Shown: positions 41,763 through 50,128 of the stretch, piece after piece
How the letters are laid out: the number at the start of each line of letters is the position of its first letter
Numbering within the stretch: the stretch's first letter is position 1
Assembly (NCBI GenBank): GCA_937880755.1
Contig: CALGRX010000008.1
Location: 1 to 64,000, forward strand
DNA: 64,000 nt
Reading direction: 5' to 3'
DNA from: an uncultured Clostridia bacterium
GTDB taxonomy: Bacteria > Bacillota > Clostridia > Christensenellales > UBA3700
Made by a program: the position numbers and the translations under genes
The notes under the pieces: model-generated
Told to the model about the DNA's origin: nothing
Database searches by the model: none
The model's input: only the letters and a program-made list of their open reading frames with translations

Positions 41763-42275
41763 ATGACGAGTAGAGAATTTAACAGACATCTCAATAGAAT
41801 AACTACGGACGAAAAATCCTTAGAGCGTATCTACGGCTATTATTACGGTAGAATTATTTTGCATATTGAGAGCAACTTTAGCCGAGGAGAAAATTTTGCT
41901 AGCGACGTTGCGCAAGAATTTTTCTTATATCTTGTCAACGGCAAACCGAAACCTCACGTAGACTTCCCGACGGCTTGGGTGTACAAATGTTGCGACAACA
42001 TCGCTCTAAAGATTTTGAAATCTCAAGACGTCTTTGCGGAATTGAACGAAAACGCCCTCGTAGAGACTTCCGCCCCATTAGAAACGAGCGTGTACGGAGA
42101 GTTTGAAACACTGATCCGAGACTTAGACGAAACCACCCAAAAAATCATCAAACTACTGTATATAGACGACTATTCGTTGAAAGAAATAGCCAAAATATTG
42201 GGGCTTAGATACGGCACGGTGAGACAAAAACATAGCAGAGCGATAAAAAAATTGAAAAATCTTCTCGACTCGTAA
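41763..42275 (+). CDS. ECF-type sigma factor
   Basis: A protein of about 170 residues. Region 2 is about residues 15-60 (YYYGRIILHIESNFSRG, DVAQEFFLYLV). Region 4 is about 110-165 (IKLLYIDDYSLKEIAKILG, then RYGTVRQKHSRAIKKLKNLL), a clear helix-turn-helix for -35 recognition. The ATG at 41763 is chosen because the upstream extension looks non-coding; no good Shine-Dalgarno site is near (AGGA 14 bases away). The next gene encodes a single-pass membrane protein of anti-sigma form, and a lipoprotein and ABC transporter follow, so it probably directs an envelope-stress or antimicrobial-peptide response. Confidence 0.85.
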   Translation: MTSREFNRHLNRITTDEKSLERIYGYYYGRIILHIESNFSRGENFASDVAQEFFLYLVNGKPKPHVDFPTAWVYKCCDNIALKILKSQDVFAELNENALVETSAPLETSVYGEFETLIRDLDETTQKIIKLLYIDDYSLKEIAKILGLRYGTVRQKHSRAIKKLKNLLDS

Positions 42276-42317
42276 CAAAAAGACCAAAAATTCACCTCTC
42301 TAATATGGACGAAAATA

Positions 42318-43082
42318 ATGAAAAAGTATAAAAAATTGCAAGAAAAAGTCGACGGCTATTTGAGCGAAATGAAAGACGAGCAACTGTTGCGCTCTCTCAA
42401 AGCCCAAACTTGCCAAAATAAAGAAAGAAAATCTCCGACGCCCAAGCGAAAATGGACGTGGGCTTTTGCTTCCGCCCTTTCGGTTGTGCTAATTTGCGTA
42501 ATATCGATAGTAGTGTGGGCACCTATGCTCAATCAGGATATGGGACAAGACGGAGATATGGGCGGTAATAGCGGAGATTCGTCACCTCCATGGGACTATG
42601 AAAACGGAGGTCCTTCCCCGGTGCCACCGCCAAACAACGAAGACCCTATCTATAACCCCGACAACGAAAGCCAAGTTGCAACGAGTTTTGAAGAACTCAA
42701 CTCTCTTACTCAATTCGTTGACGTATATCCGCCTCAAGGATTTAGCGTGAGCAAATACGTGGACTCCGTTACGGGCGACGTGCTCTACTTCGTCGTCTCG
42801 GGCACAAACACGGCAACCTCAGAAACTTATACGATAAAGATAATAGTCAATCAATATTATAAAGAAAACGGATATGAGCTCGATTATAATTTGCAAGTGC
42901 CGATAGGTGATCAAAATATGTCGTATTTCGAGGAGTGCGAGAGAGATAGCGAAGGGTATTACAACTACACCACCGTAGCCAAAATAATAACGAGTAAAGA
43001 AAGAATATTCGTACAGTACTCGGGTGTAACAAATGGCGCACCTAACCCGTTCGTAACTTCTATCCAAAAAATATTGAAATAA
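42318..43082 (+). CDS. Probable membrane anti-sigma factor
   Basis: A 254-residue single-pass protein. A cytosolic helical N-terminus (1-46, LQEKVDGYLSEMKDEQLLRSL) is of suitable size to bind a sigma factor. One transmembrane segment (about 48-67) is followed by an Asp/Gly/Pro-rich extracellular linker and a beta-rich domain (about 115-254) with regular Tyr and Val strands, resembling the extracytoplasmic domains (DUF4367-like) of Clostridial anti-sigma proteins. It begins 42 bp after the sigma gene. The anti-sigma role rests on topology and position; no zinc-binding anti-sigma (ZAS) motif is present. Confidence 0.65.
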   Translation: MKKYKKLQEKVDGYLSEMKDEQLLRSLKAQTCQNKERKSPTPKRKWTWAFASALSVVLICVISIVVWAPMLNQDMGQDGDMGGNSGDSSPPWDYENGGPSPVPPPNNEDPIYNPDNESQVATSFEELNSLTQFVDVYPPQGFSVSKYVDSVTGDVLYFVVSGTNTATSETYTIKIIVNQYYKENGYELDYNLQVPIGDQNMSYFEECERDSEGYYNYTTVAKIITSKERIFVQYSGVTNGAPNPFVTSIQKILK

Positions 43083-43104
43083 AAAAATATATTATTCGTG
43101 TAAC

Positions 43105-43158
43105 AAACACCCCTTTTGCCACCTCTATATAGTAGATAGTAGTGCAAAAGGGGTGTTT
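43105..43158 (+). promoter_or_regulatory. Hairpin: terminator-like and covering the lipoprotein ribosome site
   Basis: A perfect 15-bp inverted repeat (43105-43119 with 43144-43158) around a 24-base loop, followed by TT and the ATG of the lipoprotein gene. The 3' arm contains AAGGGG, the likely Shine-Dalgarno site of that gene, seven bases before the ATG. The stem could both limit read-through and hide the ribosome site. Confidence 0.6.
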
Positions 43159-43159
43159 T

Positions 43160-44197
43160 ATGCAAAAGGCTTTCTTCATAGTAACGATAATAGTGCTTAT
43201 TGTGTGCAGTTTGGCGGGTTGTGTAGACGATATAGTTATCGTTGACCCACCCGAGATGATAGATACGCTCAGACAATACGCCTTCTCCAAAGGGAAAGAC
43301 AATTATAGCGAGCAAAATTGGGCGGAAATCAATTCAATCGTAGACCAAACTATCAAACAAATGACTTACTCCAAGAGCCAAAGCGAAATTGAGGATATCG
43401 TCAACGCTTCCTTGGACGAAATAGATAAGGTTGAGCCTAACAAAAGTGATACTATAGATGACGGCGCTTATAAATTGACAGACAGTTGTTGGGCAAGTAT
43501 GGTCAATAAAGATGCCAAAAAATATTGCAAAGACAAACAATGGGTACAATCGGCAATAGTTGACGGAGAATATACTTATCAATATAACGGCTTTGAGTTT
43601 GCCAACAAAAAAGGATACTATTGGTTGACTGCTGTGGGAGAGCAAGCAACTCTTTTGGAGGGACACGACGCCGTATATATGCTAAACGAAGACGGTATAT
43701 ACGAGGGCGAGGGGGTCGGGTTTGGCTCTACGGCAAAACTGTGGTTGCTCAAAGGCGTATTATACTTCAAAACGAATACTAAGTTTTTGCAATTGACATT
43801 AGACGATACTTATACTATTGACGACGCTCCTAAGCATATCGACACACCGAACGGCGTGCGAGTAGAGGCAAACTCCCTCACTTGGGACTATTCTACGACA
43901 ACGAAATATGCTCCGTTTTGGTGTGCTTACGCCCAAATTGACGTCAAATTCCAAGGAGGTAACCAATACGTTGCCGTCGGTATAGAATATCCTGTGGGAG
44001 GTGCTTGTCCCGACGGATATATTGCGTATTACAAAGACTTGCAACTGCAAGTCGGCGTCAACGAATTGCGTATATGTTACGTCGGCTGTTCGACTATCAC
44101 CAACGACAACAAGATAATCACGGGCAAAAGTTCCGACTACTATTATCTCACTCTGATAGTAGACGAGGCGGGCAACGTCACCTTGGCGGGCGACTAA
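43160..44197 (+). CDS. Lipoprotein of the sigma/anti-sigma cluster
   Basis: A protein of about 345 residues with a lipoprotein signal peptide (QKAFFIVTIIVLIVCSLAGC, lipidated Cys at 20). The ATG at 43160 is preferred to a GTG at 43142 that lies within the hairpin. After the signal comes a helical segment with regular polar spacing (about 35-90, similar in feel to FIVAR repeats), then a beta-rich part with many Tyr and Trp residues. I do not recognise the latter. It is lipid-anchored outside the cell and is probably a target or sensor partner in the same module as the ABC transporter downstream. Confidence 0.7.
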   Translation: MQKAFFIVTIIVLIVCSLAGCVDDIVIVDPPEMIDTLRQYAFSKGKDNYSEQNWAEINSIVDQTIKQMTYSKSQSEIEDIVNASLDEIDKVEPNKSDTIDDGAYKLTDSCWASMVNKDAKKYCKDKQWVQSAIVDGEYTYQYNGFEFANKKGYYWLTAVGEQATLLEGHDAVYMLNEDGIYEGEGVGFGSTAKLWLLKGVLYFKTNTKFLQLTLDDTYTIDDAPKHIDTPNGVRVEANSLTWDYSTTTKYAPFWCAYAQIDVKFQGGNQYVAVGIEYPVGGACPDGYIAYYKDLQLQVGVNELRICYVGCSTITNDNKIITGKSSDYYYLTLIVDEAGNVTLAGD

Positions 44198-44459
44198 CGC
44201 CGAGTTAAGCAATCGACCAAAAGCCTTAAGATAAATAGGCTTTATGAAAAACAAAATCTGTATTATCTTGTTAGCGTTGACGTGTAACTCGTGGGGTATA
44301 TACCCTACGAAGACATAAGAGATATACGATATGTCGCATGTCAAATAATCTCATCGCCACAAAGCCGTTGACACTATAAAAATATTATTACTATTGATAT
44401 AATATCTTATATGTGCTAATATAAAAAACAATAGAAGTACGTAGCGATTTAGGATAATT

Positions 44460-46892
44460 ATGTTGCTATTAAAAAACGTAGTAAAAGAGTATAAGTTGAA
44501 AAAATCCGCTCCCGTGACGGCGCTCAAAGGGGTCAATTTGACTTTGCAAGACCGAGGTCTTACTTTTATTTTGGGCAAAAGCGGTTGTGGTAAGACTACT
44601 CTGCTAAACGTGTTGGGTGGATTGGACGACTTCGACAGTGGCGAAATAACGTTGGACGGCAAGGACTTTAGGAGTTTGGGTCCGCAAGAACTGACGGAGT
44701 ATCGCAATAGATACGTGGGATTTATCTTTCAAGAGTACAACTTAATAGACGACTTTAGCGTAGGCAAAAATATCGAGATAGCCCTGCAATTGCAAGGACG
44801 AGAAGACAAAGACCTTGTGTCCGAAGTTCTAACCAAAGTAGGACTGGAAGGCTACGAGAATAGAAAAATATCGGAATTGTCGGGTGGACAAAAGCAAAGA
44901 GTCGCTATTGCAAGAGCAATAGTCAAAAATCCAAAACTAATTTTGGCGGACGAACCTACGGGCAATTTGGATAGCGTAACGAGCCAAGAGATATTGGATT
45001 TGCTCAAAGAGTTGTCCAAATACGTAAGCGTAGTGGTAGTGTCCCACGATGCTGAGAGTGCGGAAAAATACGCCGACGTTATAGTAAGGATGAAGGACGG
45101 GGAAGTAACCGACGTCATCGAACAATCAACCTTGGCACTTTCTCCCATAAAGCCGTTTGAGAGCGAGCAAAAGCAAAAAAAGAAAGGCTTGAGCAAGTCG
45201 TCTATATTTAAGATGGCTTTTGGCGGAATGAAAAAGCGTTTTGTAAGACTAATTCTATGCATATTGACGTTGATGCTGTGTCTTAGTTGCATAGGTTTAG
45301 CCTTTGCCGCCACTTACAACGATACCAATAAGATTTTTCTAAAAGCCTGCGACAAATACGACCAACATAGCGTCACCGTACAAAAAATAGAAAACTATTC
45401 CGACGATGCTTCGACTTCGCCTATTGCTCAAAATCTTAATGCCCAAGACGTTGCAAAAGTCAAAGATTTTGTCAACGGCGATTGTATGCCCGTTCACCAA
45501 ACTAATATTCAAATAAATGATTATGCCTTTGACATAATGACACAAGGAAGTTATCGTTTTTCTCTCTGCGGACCTTCGAAAGAATTTCTACAACGACACG
45601 ATTATGAGATTGTGTATGGTAAATATCCTACCCACGACGATGAAGTGATGATTCCTTCCGTATTATTTGAAATATTCAAGAGAACGGGTTACTATAATGC
45701 CGATACTGCGACCACTTATCCTATCGACGAGATGAAGGAATTAATTGGCAAACCAATAGGTCAATACGAGGTCGTAGGTATAGTCGACACTCGTCCTAAT
45801 CTCAACGTGATAAATCAATTCTTTGAAGCATACGACAAAGACCCACAAGCAAGAGAAGTTGGGACTTTGTTGGCAGACTTTTCTTTTGAAATATACGATA
45901 CTATACATAGTGCACTTTTTGTAAGCGAAGACTGCTATAAATATAGACCAATGAATAAATTAAGCGTATCTTTTGTTGACTCGATAGTCTTTAATGATGA
46001 TTTCGATAAGACCTATCGCTATGAAGACGTGTGTGAGGAAATGGCATCTAATTTATTTGTAACTCAATGCGATAGTCAAGAGGCGTCGGTCATTTTGCCT
46101 TATGGATGGATACAAACTTGGGCACCACGTTATTTGAGTATTGATGAGTCTGCCTTGGAATCCATACAATCATGCCAAGAAATATTGAATAATAATAAAT
46201 ATTACATAATAATAAAGACTTCAAATGCACCATATTATTCAATTCGAGCACGCTTAGTTGGCATTCATAATATTGATAACGATACTATAATTATCAACGA
46301 CAAGGTAGGGGAAGAGTTGTCCAAAAATACACTTCCCATAATTGGAACGCAAGTGTACTTAAGCAACTCTTACAAAGAAAACGAAAAGTTGCTTGCGTTT
46401 TTGGAAACGACGTTTGAAGAAGATGAAACAACTTATAGATACGTGCCAACGTGTGGCTTTTGGAACAACGTTGAACGTATGCTCCGTTCTAAATATATCG
46501 GTTGGCTGCCTATGTTTGGCGGAATAGGAACGATAGTTGCCATAATTGCCACCTTGATGATATGGAACTTTACCTATACAACGATATTGGATAGCAAAAA
46601 AAGCGTCGGAATACTCATCTCCTTGGGGGCAAAAAAGAGTGCCGTGTCTATGATATTCGTAATAGAAGCGATTTTTATTTGGATAACATCTAATCTTCTC
46701 TCATATACTCTAATACCTCTCTATCGATATATCTTCGGCGACGTATCCAATTGTATCAAAATATTTAATTATGCACCACGCGACGTTTTGGCAGTGTTGT
46801 TATACTCTCTCGTAGTTATAATGATAGGAAGCATAACTACAATTTACAAATTTTTAAGACAAAAACCGATTGATATCATAAAGCGTACGTAA
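44460..46892 (+). CDS. ABC transporter, fused ATPase and FtsX permease (second copy)
   Basis: An 810-residue single-chain transporter of the same design as the protein at 30285-32678. The ATPase domain is residues 1-220 with Walker A GKSGCGKTT, signature LSGGQKQR, Walker B ILADEPTG. A linker, TM1 (about 262-283), a large extracellular domain (about 285-680) and three C-terminal membrane segments (FGGIGTIVAIIATLMIW, SMIFVIEAIFIWITSNLL, VLLYSLVVIMIGSITTIY) follow. BceB/MacB-type transporters like this often detoxify or sense antimicrobial peptides. Its place after the ECF sigma, anti-sigma and lipoprotein genes supports such a role. A 262-bp gap before it could hold its own promoter. Confidence 0.9.
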   Translation: MLLLKNVVKEYKLKKSAPVTALKGVNLTLQDRGLTFILGKSGCGKTTLLNVLGGLDDFDSGEITLDGKDFRSLGPQELTEYRNRYVGFIFQEYNLIDDFSVGKNIEIALQLQGREDKDLVSEVLTKVGLEGYENRKISELSGGQKQRVAIARAIVKNPKLILADEPTGNLDSVTSQEILDLLKELSKYVSVVVVSHDAESAEKYADVIVRMKDGEVTDVIEQSTLALSPIKPFESEQKQKKKGLSKSSIFKMAFGGMKKRFVRLILCILTLMLCLSCIGLAFAATYNDTNKIFLKACDKYDQHSVTVQKIENYSDDASTSPIAQNLNAQDVAKVKDFVNGDCMPVHQTNIQINDYAFDIMTQGSYRFSLCGPSKEFLQRHDYEIVYGKYPTHDDEVMIPSVLFEIFKRTGYYNADTATTYPIDEMKELIGKPIGQYEVVGIVDTRPNLNVINQFFEAYDKDPQAREVGTLLADFSFEIYDTIHSALFVSEDCYKYRPMNKLSVSFVDSIVFNDDFDKTYRYEDVCEEMASNLFVTQCDSQEASVILPYGWIQTWAPRYLSIDESALESIQSCQEILNNNKYYIIIKTSNAPYYSIRARLVGIHNIDNDTIIINDKVGEELSKNTLPIIGTQVYLSNSYKENEKLLAFLETTFEEDETTYRYVPTCGFWNNVERMLRSKYIGWLPMFGGIGTIVAIIATLMIWNFTYTTILDSKKSVGILISLGAKKSAVSMIFVIEAIFIWITSNLLSYTLIPLYRYIFGDVSNCIKIFNYAPRDVLAVLLYSLVVIMIGSITTIYKFLRQKPIDIIKRT

Positions 46893-46958
46893 AGTTTGTT
46901 ACCGACGTGCTAAAACCGTCTACACCAACAAATATATATTTTGACTACTTTGGTTGAA

Positions 46959-46997
46959 AATAAACAAGAGATAGCTTTTGCCTATCTCTTGTTTATT
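46959..46997. terminator. Bidirectional terminator between the ABC/FtsX and pseudouridine synthase genes
   Basis: A perfect 16-bp stem, arms 46959-46974 and 46982-46997, loop CTTTTGC. It overlaps the stop of the minus-strand gene. Confidence 0.8.
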
Positions 46998-47856
46998 CAA
47001 AGTCGGCTTTGCTTGTGAGTTCTACCCTCTCGTCGCTGATTGGCGAGTCAAAGTAAAGATAACTGCTATGCAGCGCTTGACGGTCTAAAACTTTGCCGTT
47101 GGGGCAAAGGAAAGGTTTGCCGTCGCCGTATAGGCGGTCACACACCAATGGATGTCCTACGTATGAACAATGCGTCCTTATCTGGTGCGTTCTACCGGTA
47201 AATAGTTGAAACTCAACGAGGGTACAATCGTCGTAGTTTTGCAAGGCTCTATAAGCCGTCTTGGCGTATCGTCCGCTTGGGCTGACCAATCTTTTCATTC
47301 CTTCTTCGCTACTCGCAATAGGAAATTCCCACACGCCATCTCCTTGCAAGTTTCCATGACACAAGCCTACGTACTTTTTGATTATCTTGCTGCTTGCAAG
47401 TATGCTGTGCGCCAAAGAATTTTTGGCAATTATCATCAATCCGCTGGTATCTCTGTCAAGCCTATTGACGGGTCTATAGACGAAATCTCCCCAAATCGAA
47501 GCTAATGCGTTGGCAAGGCTCTTGCCGTAGTGTCCGTGGGTTGCGATGACGGCAAGTCCGTAGGGCTTGTCCACCACGGCTACGTCCTCGTCCTCGTAGA
47601 CGATATTTAGGGGAAAATCATACTTGGGAATTGTAGTCGGTTCGTCGTGCAAGACTATGTAAAACTCACAACCCGTATCGAGAAAATCCACCAATCTGAG
47701 AGGTTTTTTCTCCCCGTGAGCGATACGATAGACTAGCCCCAATCTCTTGCGAAGCTGTGTGCAAATAGAAGACGATACGCCAAGCCTGCGGAGATTGACT
47801 TCTACGCTATCCGAGCATACCGCAACGCATTTGACTATTCTATCTACGCATCCCAT
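46993..47856 (-). CDS. RluA-family pseudouridine synthase
   Basis: A protein of about 287 residues, start at the ATG at 47856 with GGAGAAG upstream; the long upstream extension is read from within the MGMT gene and is rejected. The catalytic Asp is in VNRLDRDTSGLMIIAK. Other family segments are VDKPYGLAV, FTGRTHQIRTHCSYVGHPLVCDRLYG and RQALHSSYL. A short N-terminal region resembles an S4-like RNA-binding domain. It isomerises uridines in rRNA or tRNA. It overlaps the MGMT gene by 13 bp, so the two are co-translated in the cwlD operon. Confidence 0.88.
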   Translation of the reverse strand: MGCVDRIVKCVAVCSDSVEVNLRRLGVSSSICTQLRKRLGLVYRIAHGEKKPLRLVDFLDTGCEFYIVLHDEPTTIPKYDFPLNIVYEDEDVAVVDKPYGLAVIATHGHYGKSLANALASIWGDFVYRPVNRLDRDTSGLMIIAKNSLAHSILASSKIIKKYVGLCHGNLQGDGVWEFPIASSEEGMKRLVSPSGRYAKTAYRALQNYDDCTLVEFQLFTGRTHQIRTHCSYVGHPLVCDRLYGDGKPFLCPNGKVLDRQALHSSYLYFDSPISDERVELTSKADFE

Positions 47857-48149
47857 TGATACTTCTCCATATCGACTATATAATCGTCGCCAACCTCCAC
47901 TCCGTCGGCACGCAAGAGTTGCGCTTGCGCCTCTATTCCGCCAAAGGCAAACTGACGAGTAAGCGAGCCGTACCTGTTGACGACTCTGTGGCAAGGAATG
48001 ACGACGGGCTGAGGATTGGAATGCAACGCATATCCCACGGCTCTAGACGCCCTAGGAGAATTGAGTATGCGTGCAATTTGTCCGTAAGTGGCGACCTTAC
48101 CCTTAGGAATGCACCTAACTACTTTGTAAACTTCGTCGTAAAAACTCAT
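47844..48149 (-). CDS. MGMT-domain protein (alkyltransferase-like)
   Basis: A protein of about 101 residues consisting of just the DNA-binding C-terminal domain of O6-alkylguanine transferases: YDEVYKVVRCIPKGKVATYG, RASRAVGYALHSNP and VIPCHRVV. The reactive Cys of PCHR is present, unlike classic ATL proteins, which have Trp or Ala there. The N-terminal domain of full MGMT (about 60-80 residues) is missing. It could transfer alkyl groups or flag damage. AAAGGA precedes the ATG at 48149. The gene lies between the deacetylase and pseudouridine synthase genes of the cwlD operon. Confidence 0.85.
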   Translation of the reverse strand: MSFYDEVYKVVRCIPKGKVATYGQIARILNSPRASRAVGYALHSNPQPVVIPCHRVVNRYGSLTRQFAFGGIEAQAQLLRADGVEVGDDYIVDMEKYQWDA

Positions 48150-48153
48150 ATCG

Positions 48154-49020
48154 TCAATCCTTTGGGAGAACTTCGGCAAGAGAGTCTGCGAGACCGCTAC
48201 GATTAAACCTGCCGAGAAGTCTTGGTTCTCTACCCGACTTTATAGTACAACTTCTTTCTCCGCAAGTCAAACTAATAGGCACGTTGAGTTGTTTGAGCAC
48301 CTCTTCGCTCTCCTTGCAAAAGAGCCCGTAAGGATAGGCGTACACGATAGGCGATATGCCTAATTTATTAAATTCTCCAATCAACTTTTCGGTGTCTTGT
48401 CTAAAAGTTTCTTTGTATCGCTCGCTGTCCTCTCCGCACAAAATCTTGACGCCCTTACGCCCCTTGAGTCTATGCATATCGTAGGAATGCAAGCCCCATT
48501 CGATATGAGGATTGTTAGCATACTCTCCTATGTCCGGCCACTCTAGGTACTCTTGTCCCTTGGCTATCTTGGGGTTGGATTTGCCGTATGACGTAAACTC
48601 GCCCACCACCGACAATAGCGCCGAATATCCGTACTTTTGCAGTATAGGTAGTCCCAAAGTCACGTTGGATAAGTGACCGTCGTCAAAGGTGATTAGCACG
48701 GCTTTGTCGGGCAGTTGTATGCGCTCCTCGACTAGTCGCAAAAGATAATCGAAACGGATAACGGTGTAGCCGTTGTCTTGGAGATACTTAAAATCTTTGT
48801 CGAGTTGCGTCGTGGTAATGCAATACTTGCCCCTTTGGCTTCCCGCAGGCAAAAGATTGTGATACATTAGTATAGTGACGTTGCCAAGATACGTGTTGGC
48901 ATTGGTAGAATCGCTAGAGCACTCTACACTCTCCGCATTGCACTCTCGCAACTCGATATGCGCCGACAAAGCCAATAAAGTGCAAATACATACGACAACC
49001 AAAAAAATTCGCGCTTTCAT
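48154..49020 (-). CDS. Exported polysaccharide deacetylase
   Basis: A 288-residue CE4/NodB-domain protein with an N-terminal signal or anchor segment (IFLVVVCICTLLALSA). VLITFDDGHLSN holds the metal and catalytic Asp pair, and LHSYDMHRL the metal-binding HxxxxH. A final RPxx-type segment appears as YAYPYGLF. It removes acetyl groups from extracellular polysaccharide or peptidoglycan. Being next to a CwlD-like amidase suggests work on cell-wall or spore-cortex glycan, comparable to PdaA, though PdaA identity is not proven. Confidence 0.86.
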   Translation of the reverse strand: MKARIFLVVVCICTLLALSAHIELRECNAESVECSSDSTNANTYLGNVTILMYHNLLPAGSQRGKYCITTTQLDKDFKYLQDNGYTVIRFDYLLRLVEERIQLPDKAVLITFDDGHLSNVTLGLPILQKYGYSALLSVVGEFTSYGKSNPKIAKGQEYLEWPDIGEYANNPHIEWGLHSYDMHRLKGRKGVKILCGEDSERYKETFRQDTEKLIGEFNKLGISPIVYAYPYGLFCKESEEVLKQLNVPISLTCGERSCTIKSGREPRLLGRFNRSGLADSLAEVLPKD

Positions 49021-49049
49021 ATTGCGTATTATGTGAAAATAATCTCATT

Positions 49050-49730
49050 TTATGCTCCGAGAATATCTAAGCACGCATTCGCTATAACCCCTGCCACTTC
49101 TCGCCTATACGTATCCGTAAGCAATAGCTTTTCGTCCTCGGCGTTGGATAAAAACCCACACTCAACTATCACGCTGGGACAAGCGTAGCACTTGGTAATA
49201 AACAAGTCGCCCTTGATTGCAATATAATCGCTTCTGCCTGTGTACTTGGAATTGAGGGCTTGATTGACGGTATTTTGAAGATGCTCGGCAAAATTTTTGC
49301 CCACACCAGTATCGTCGTAAAAGACTTGAACGCCTCGCCTCTTAGAAGAAGAAAACTTGTTGATATGCACGCTGACCACCACGTCGGGTTGGGCTTCGAC
49401 GATAATCTTTTTTCGATTTTGCATATCCTGCTTTTTTGTAGCGCCTATCGCTCCTTCGCCCGTTCGAGTCATCACCACCTTGACTCCGCCCCTCTCCAAC
49501 TCTCTTTGCAATTCTCGGGCTATCATCAAATTGAGATCGCTCTCTTTGACTCCCGTGCTACCTACCACACCGCCGTCCATTCCGCCGTGCCCCGCGTCTA
49601 CGACAACCACTTTGGGTTGAGTGCTCGTAGCAGTTGCAACTATCCCGCACGAAGTCGCAACCAACGCCACGACAACTAACGTAACAAATATGGCTAGTAA
49701 AACGCTTTTTTTGATAAATAAAGTCGTCAT
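49050..49730 (-). CDS. cwlD: N-acetylmuramoyl-L-alanine amidase, CwlD-like
   Basis: A 226-residue protein with an N-terminal membrane or signal segment (about 8-33) and an Amidase_3 zinc domain: DAGHGGMDGG (zinc His), VKESDLNL (zinc Glu), VVSVHINKF (zinc His) and VECGFLSN (catalytic Glu). The compact single-domain form is that of CwlD, which acts on spore cortex peptidoglycan to allow muramic-delta-lactam formation with a deacetylase. The neighbouring deacetylase fits that pathway. Together with spmAB it supports sporulation. Other Amidase_3 hydrolases remain possible. Confidence 0.8.
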   Translation of the reverse strand: MTTLFIKKSVLLAIFVTLVVVALVATSCGIVATATSTQPKVVVVDAGHGGMDGGVVGSTGVKESDLNLMIARELQRELERGGVKVVMTRTGEGAIGATKKQDMQNRKKIIVEAQPDVVVSVHINKFSSSKRRGVQVFYDDTGVGKNFAEHLQNTVNQALNSKYTGRSDYIAIKGDLFITKCYACPSVIVECGFLSNAEDEKLLLTDTYRREVAGVIANACLDILGA

Positions 49731-50128
49731 ATCATAGCCTATTGCGATTATCGTCTATTTATTCCAAACCATTATCGCCTGTTAGAAATAATCCTATTAT
49801 CGTGGCTTAAGCAAGTCATACTTGTGCTTTGCCAAGCATAATAATGCAATAGAAAGGCTCGCTATGAATAAAACGTCGAAATTTGCGTTTTTATGCAAAA
49901 CGAGAAAAAACACCGTCTTGTTGCTAAATAGGTTTTTTTGCGGATATTTCCACTTTTTGAGGGGGTTATCCACCGAGTTATCCACACAAACGAATGTTTT
50001 TGTGGATAACTATATACATTTTGCCTCCCTCGGCTATGTCAAATTTGAGTGAGAATTTTGGCGAAAATTGGCGGTTTTGCCCCTTGACTTGCCCGCAAAA
50101 TCAATGTATAATATAAAAAAGGCGAGTT
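49731..50128. other. Non-coding locus with DnaA boxes and spaced direct repeats
   Basis: No convincing gene (a short plus-strand frame at 49822-50052 has no supporting signal). DnaA-box-like 9-mers are TTATCCACC (49966-49974), TTATCCACA (49978-49986) and TGTGGATAA (50001-50009, opposite strand). ATTATCG occurs three times at 49747, 49771 and 49796, about 24-25 bp apart. The GH20 promoter is at the right end. Confidence 0.6.
50084..50112 (+). promoter_or_regulatory. Promoter for the GH20 gene
   Basis: TTGACT (50084-50089), a 17-bp spacer and TATAAT (50107-50112). AAGGCGAG precedes the ATG at 50129. Confidence 0.7.

Noticed and set aside
41759..41764. TATAAT overlapping the sigma-factor start codon as its promoter
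   Set aside because: Transcription would begin downstream of the ATG, no -35 match exists at the right distance, and no later start codon is suitable; probably chance.
49822..50052. 76-codon frame in the gap before the GH20 gene
   Set aside because: No ribosome site, no domain, and it runs through the DnaA-box inverted pair; treated as non-coding.
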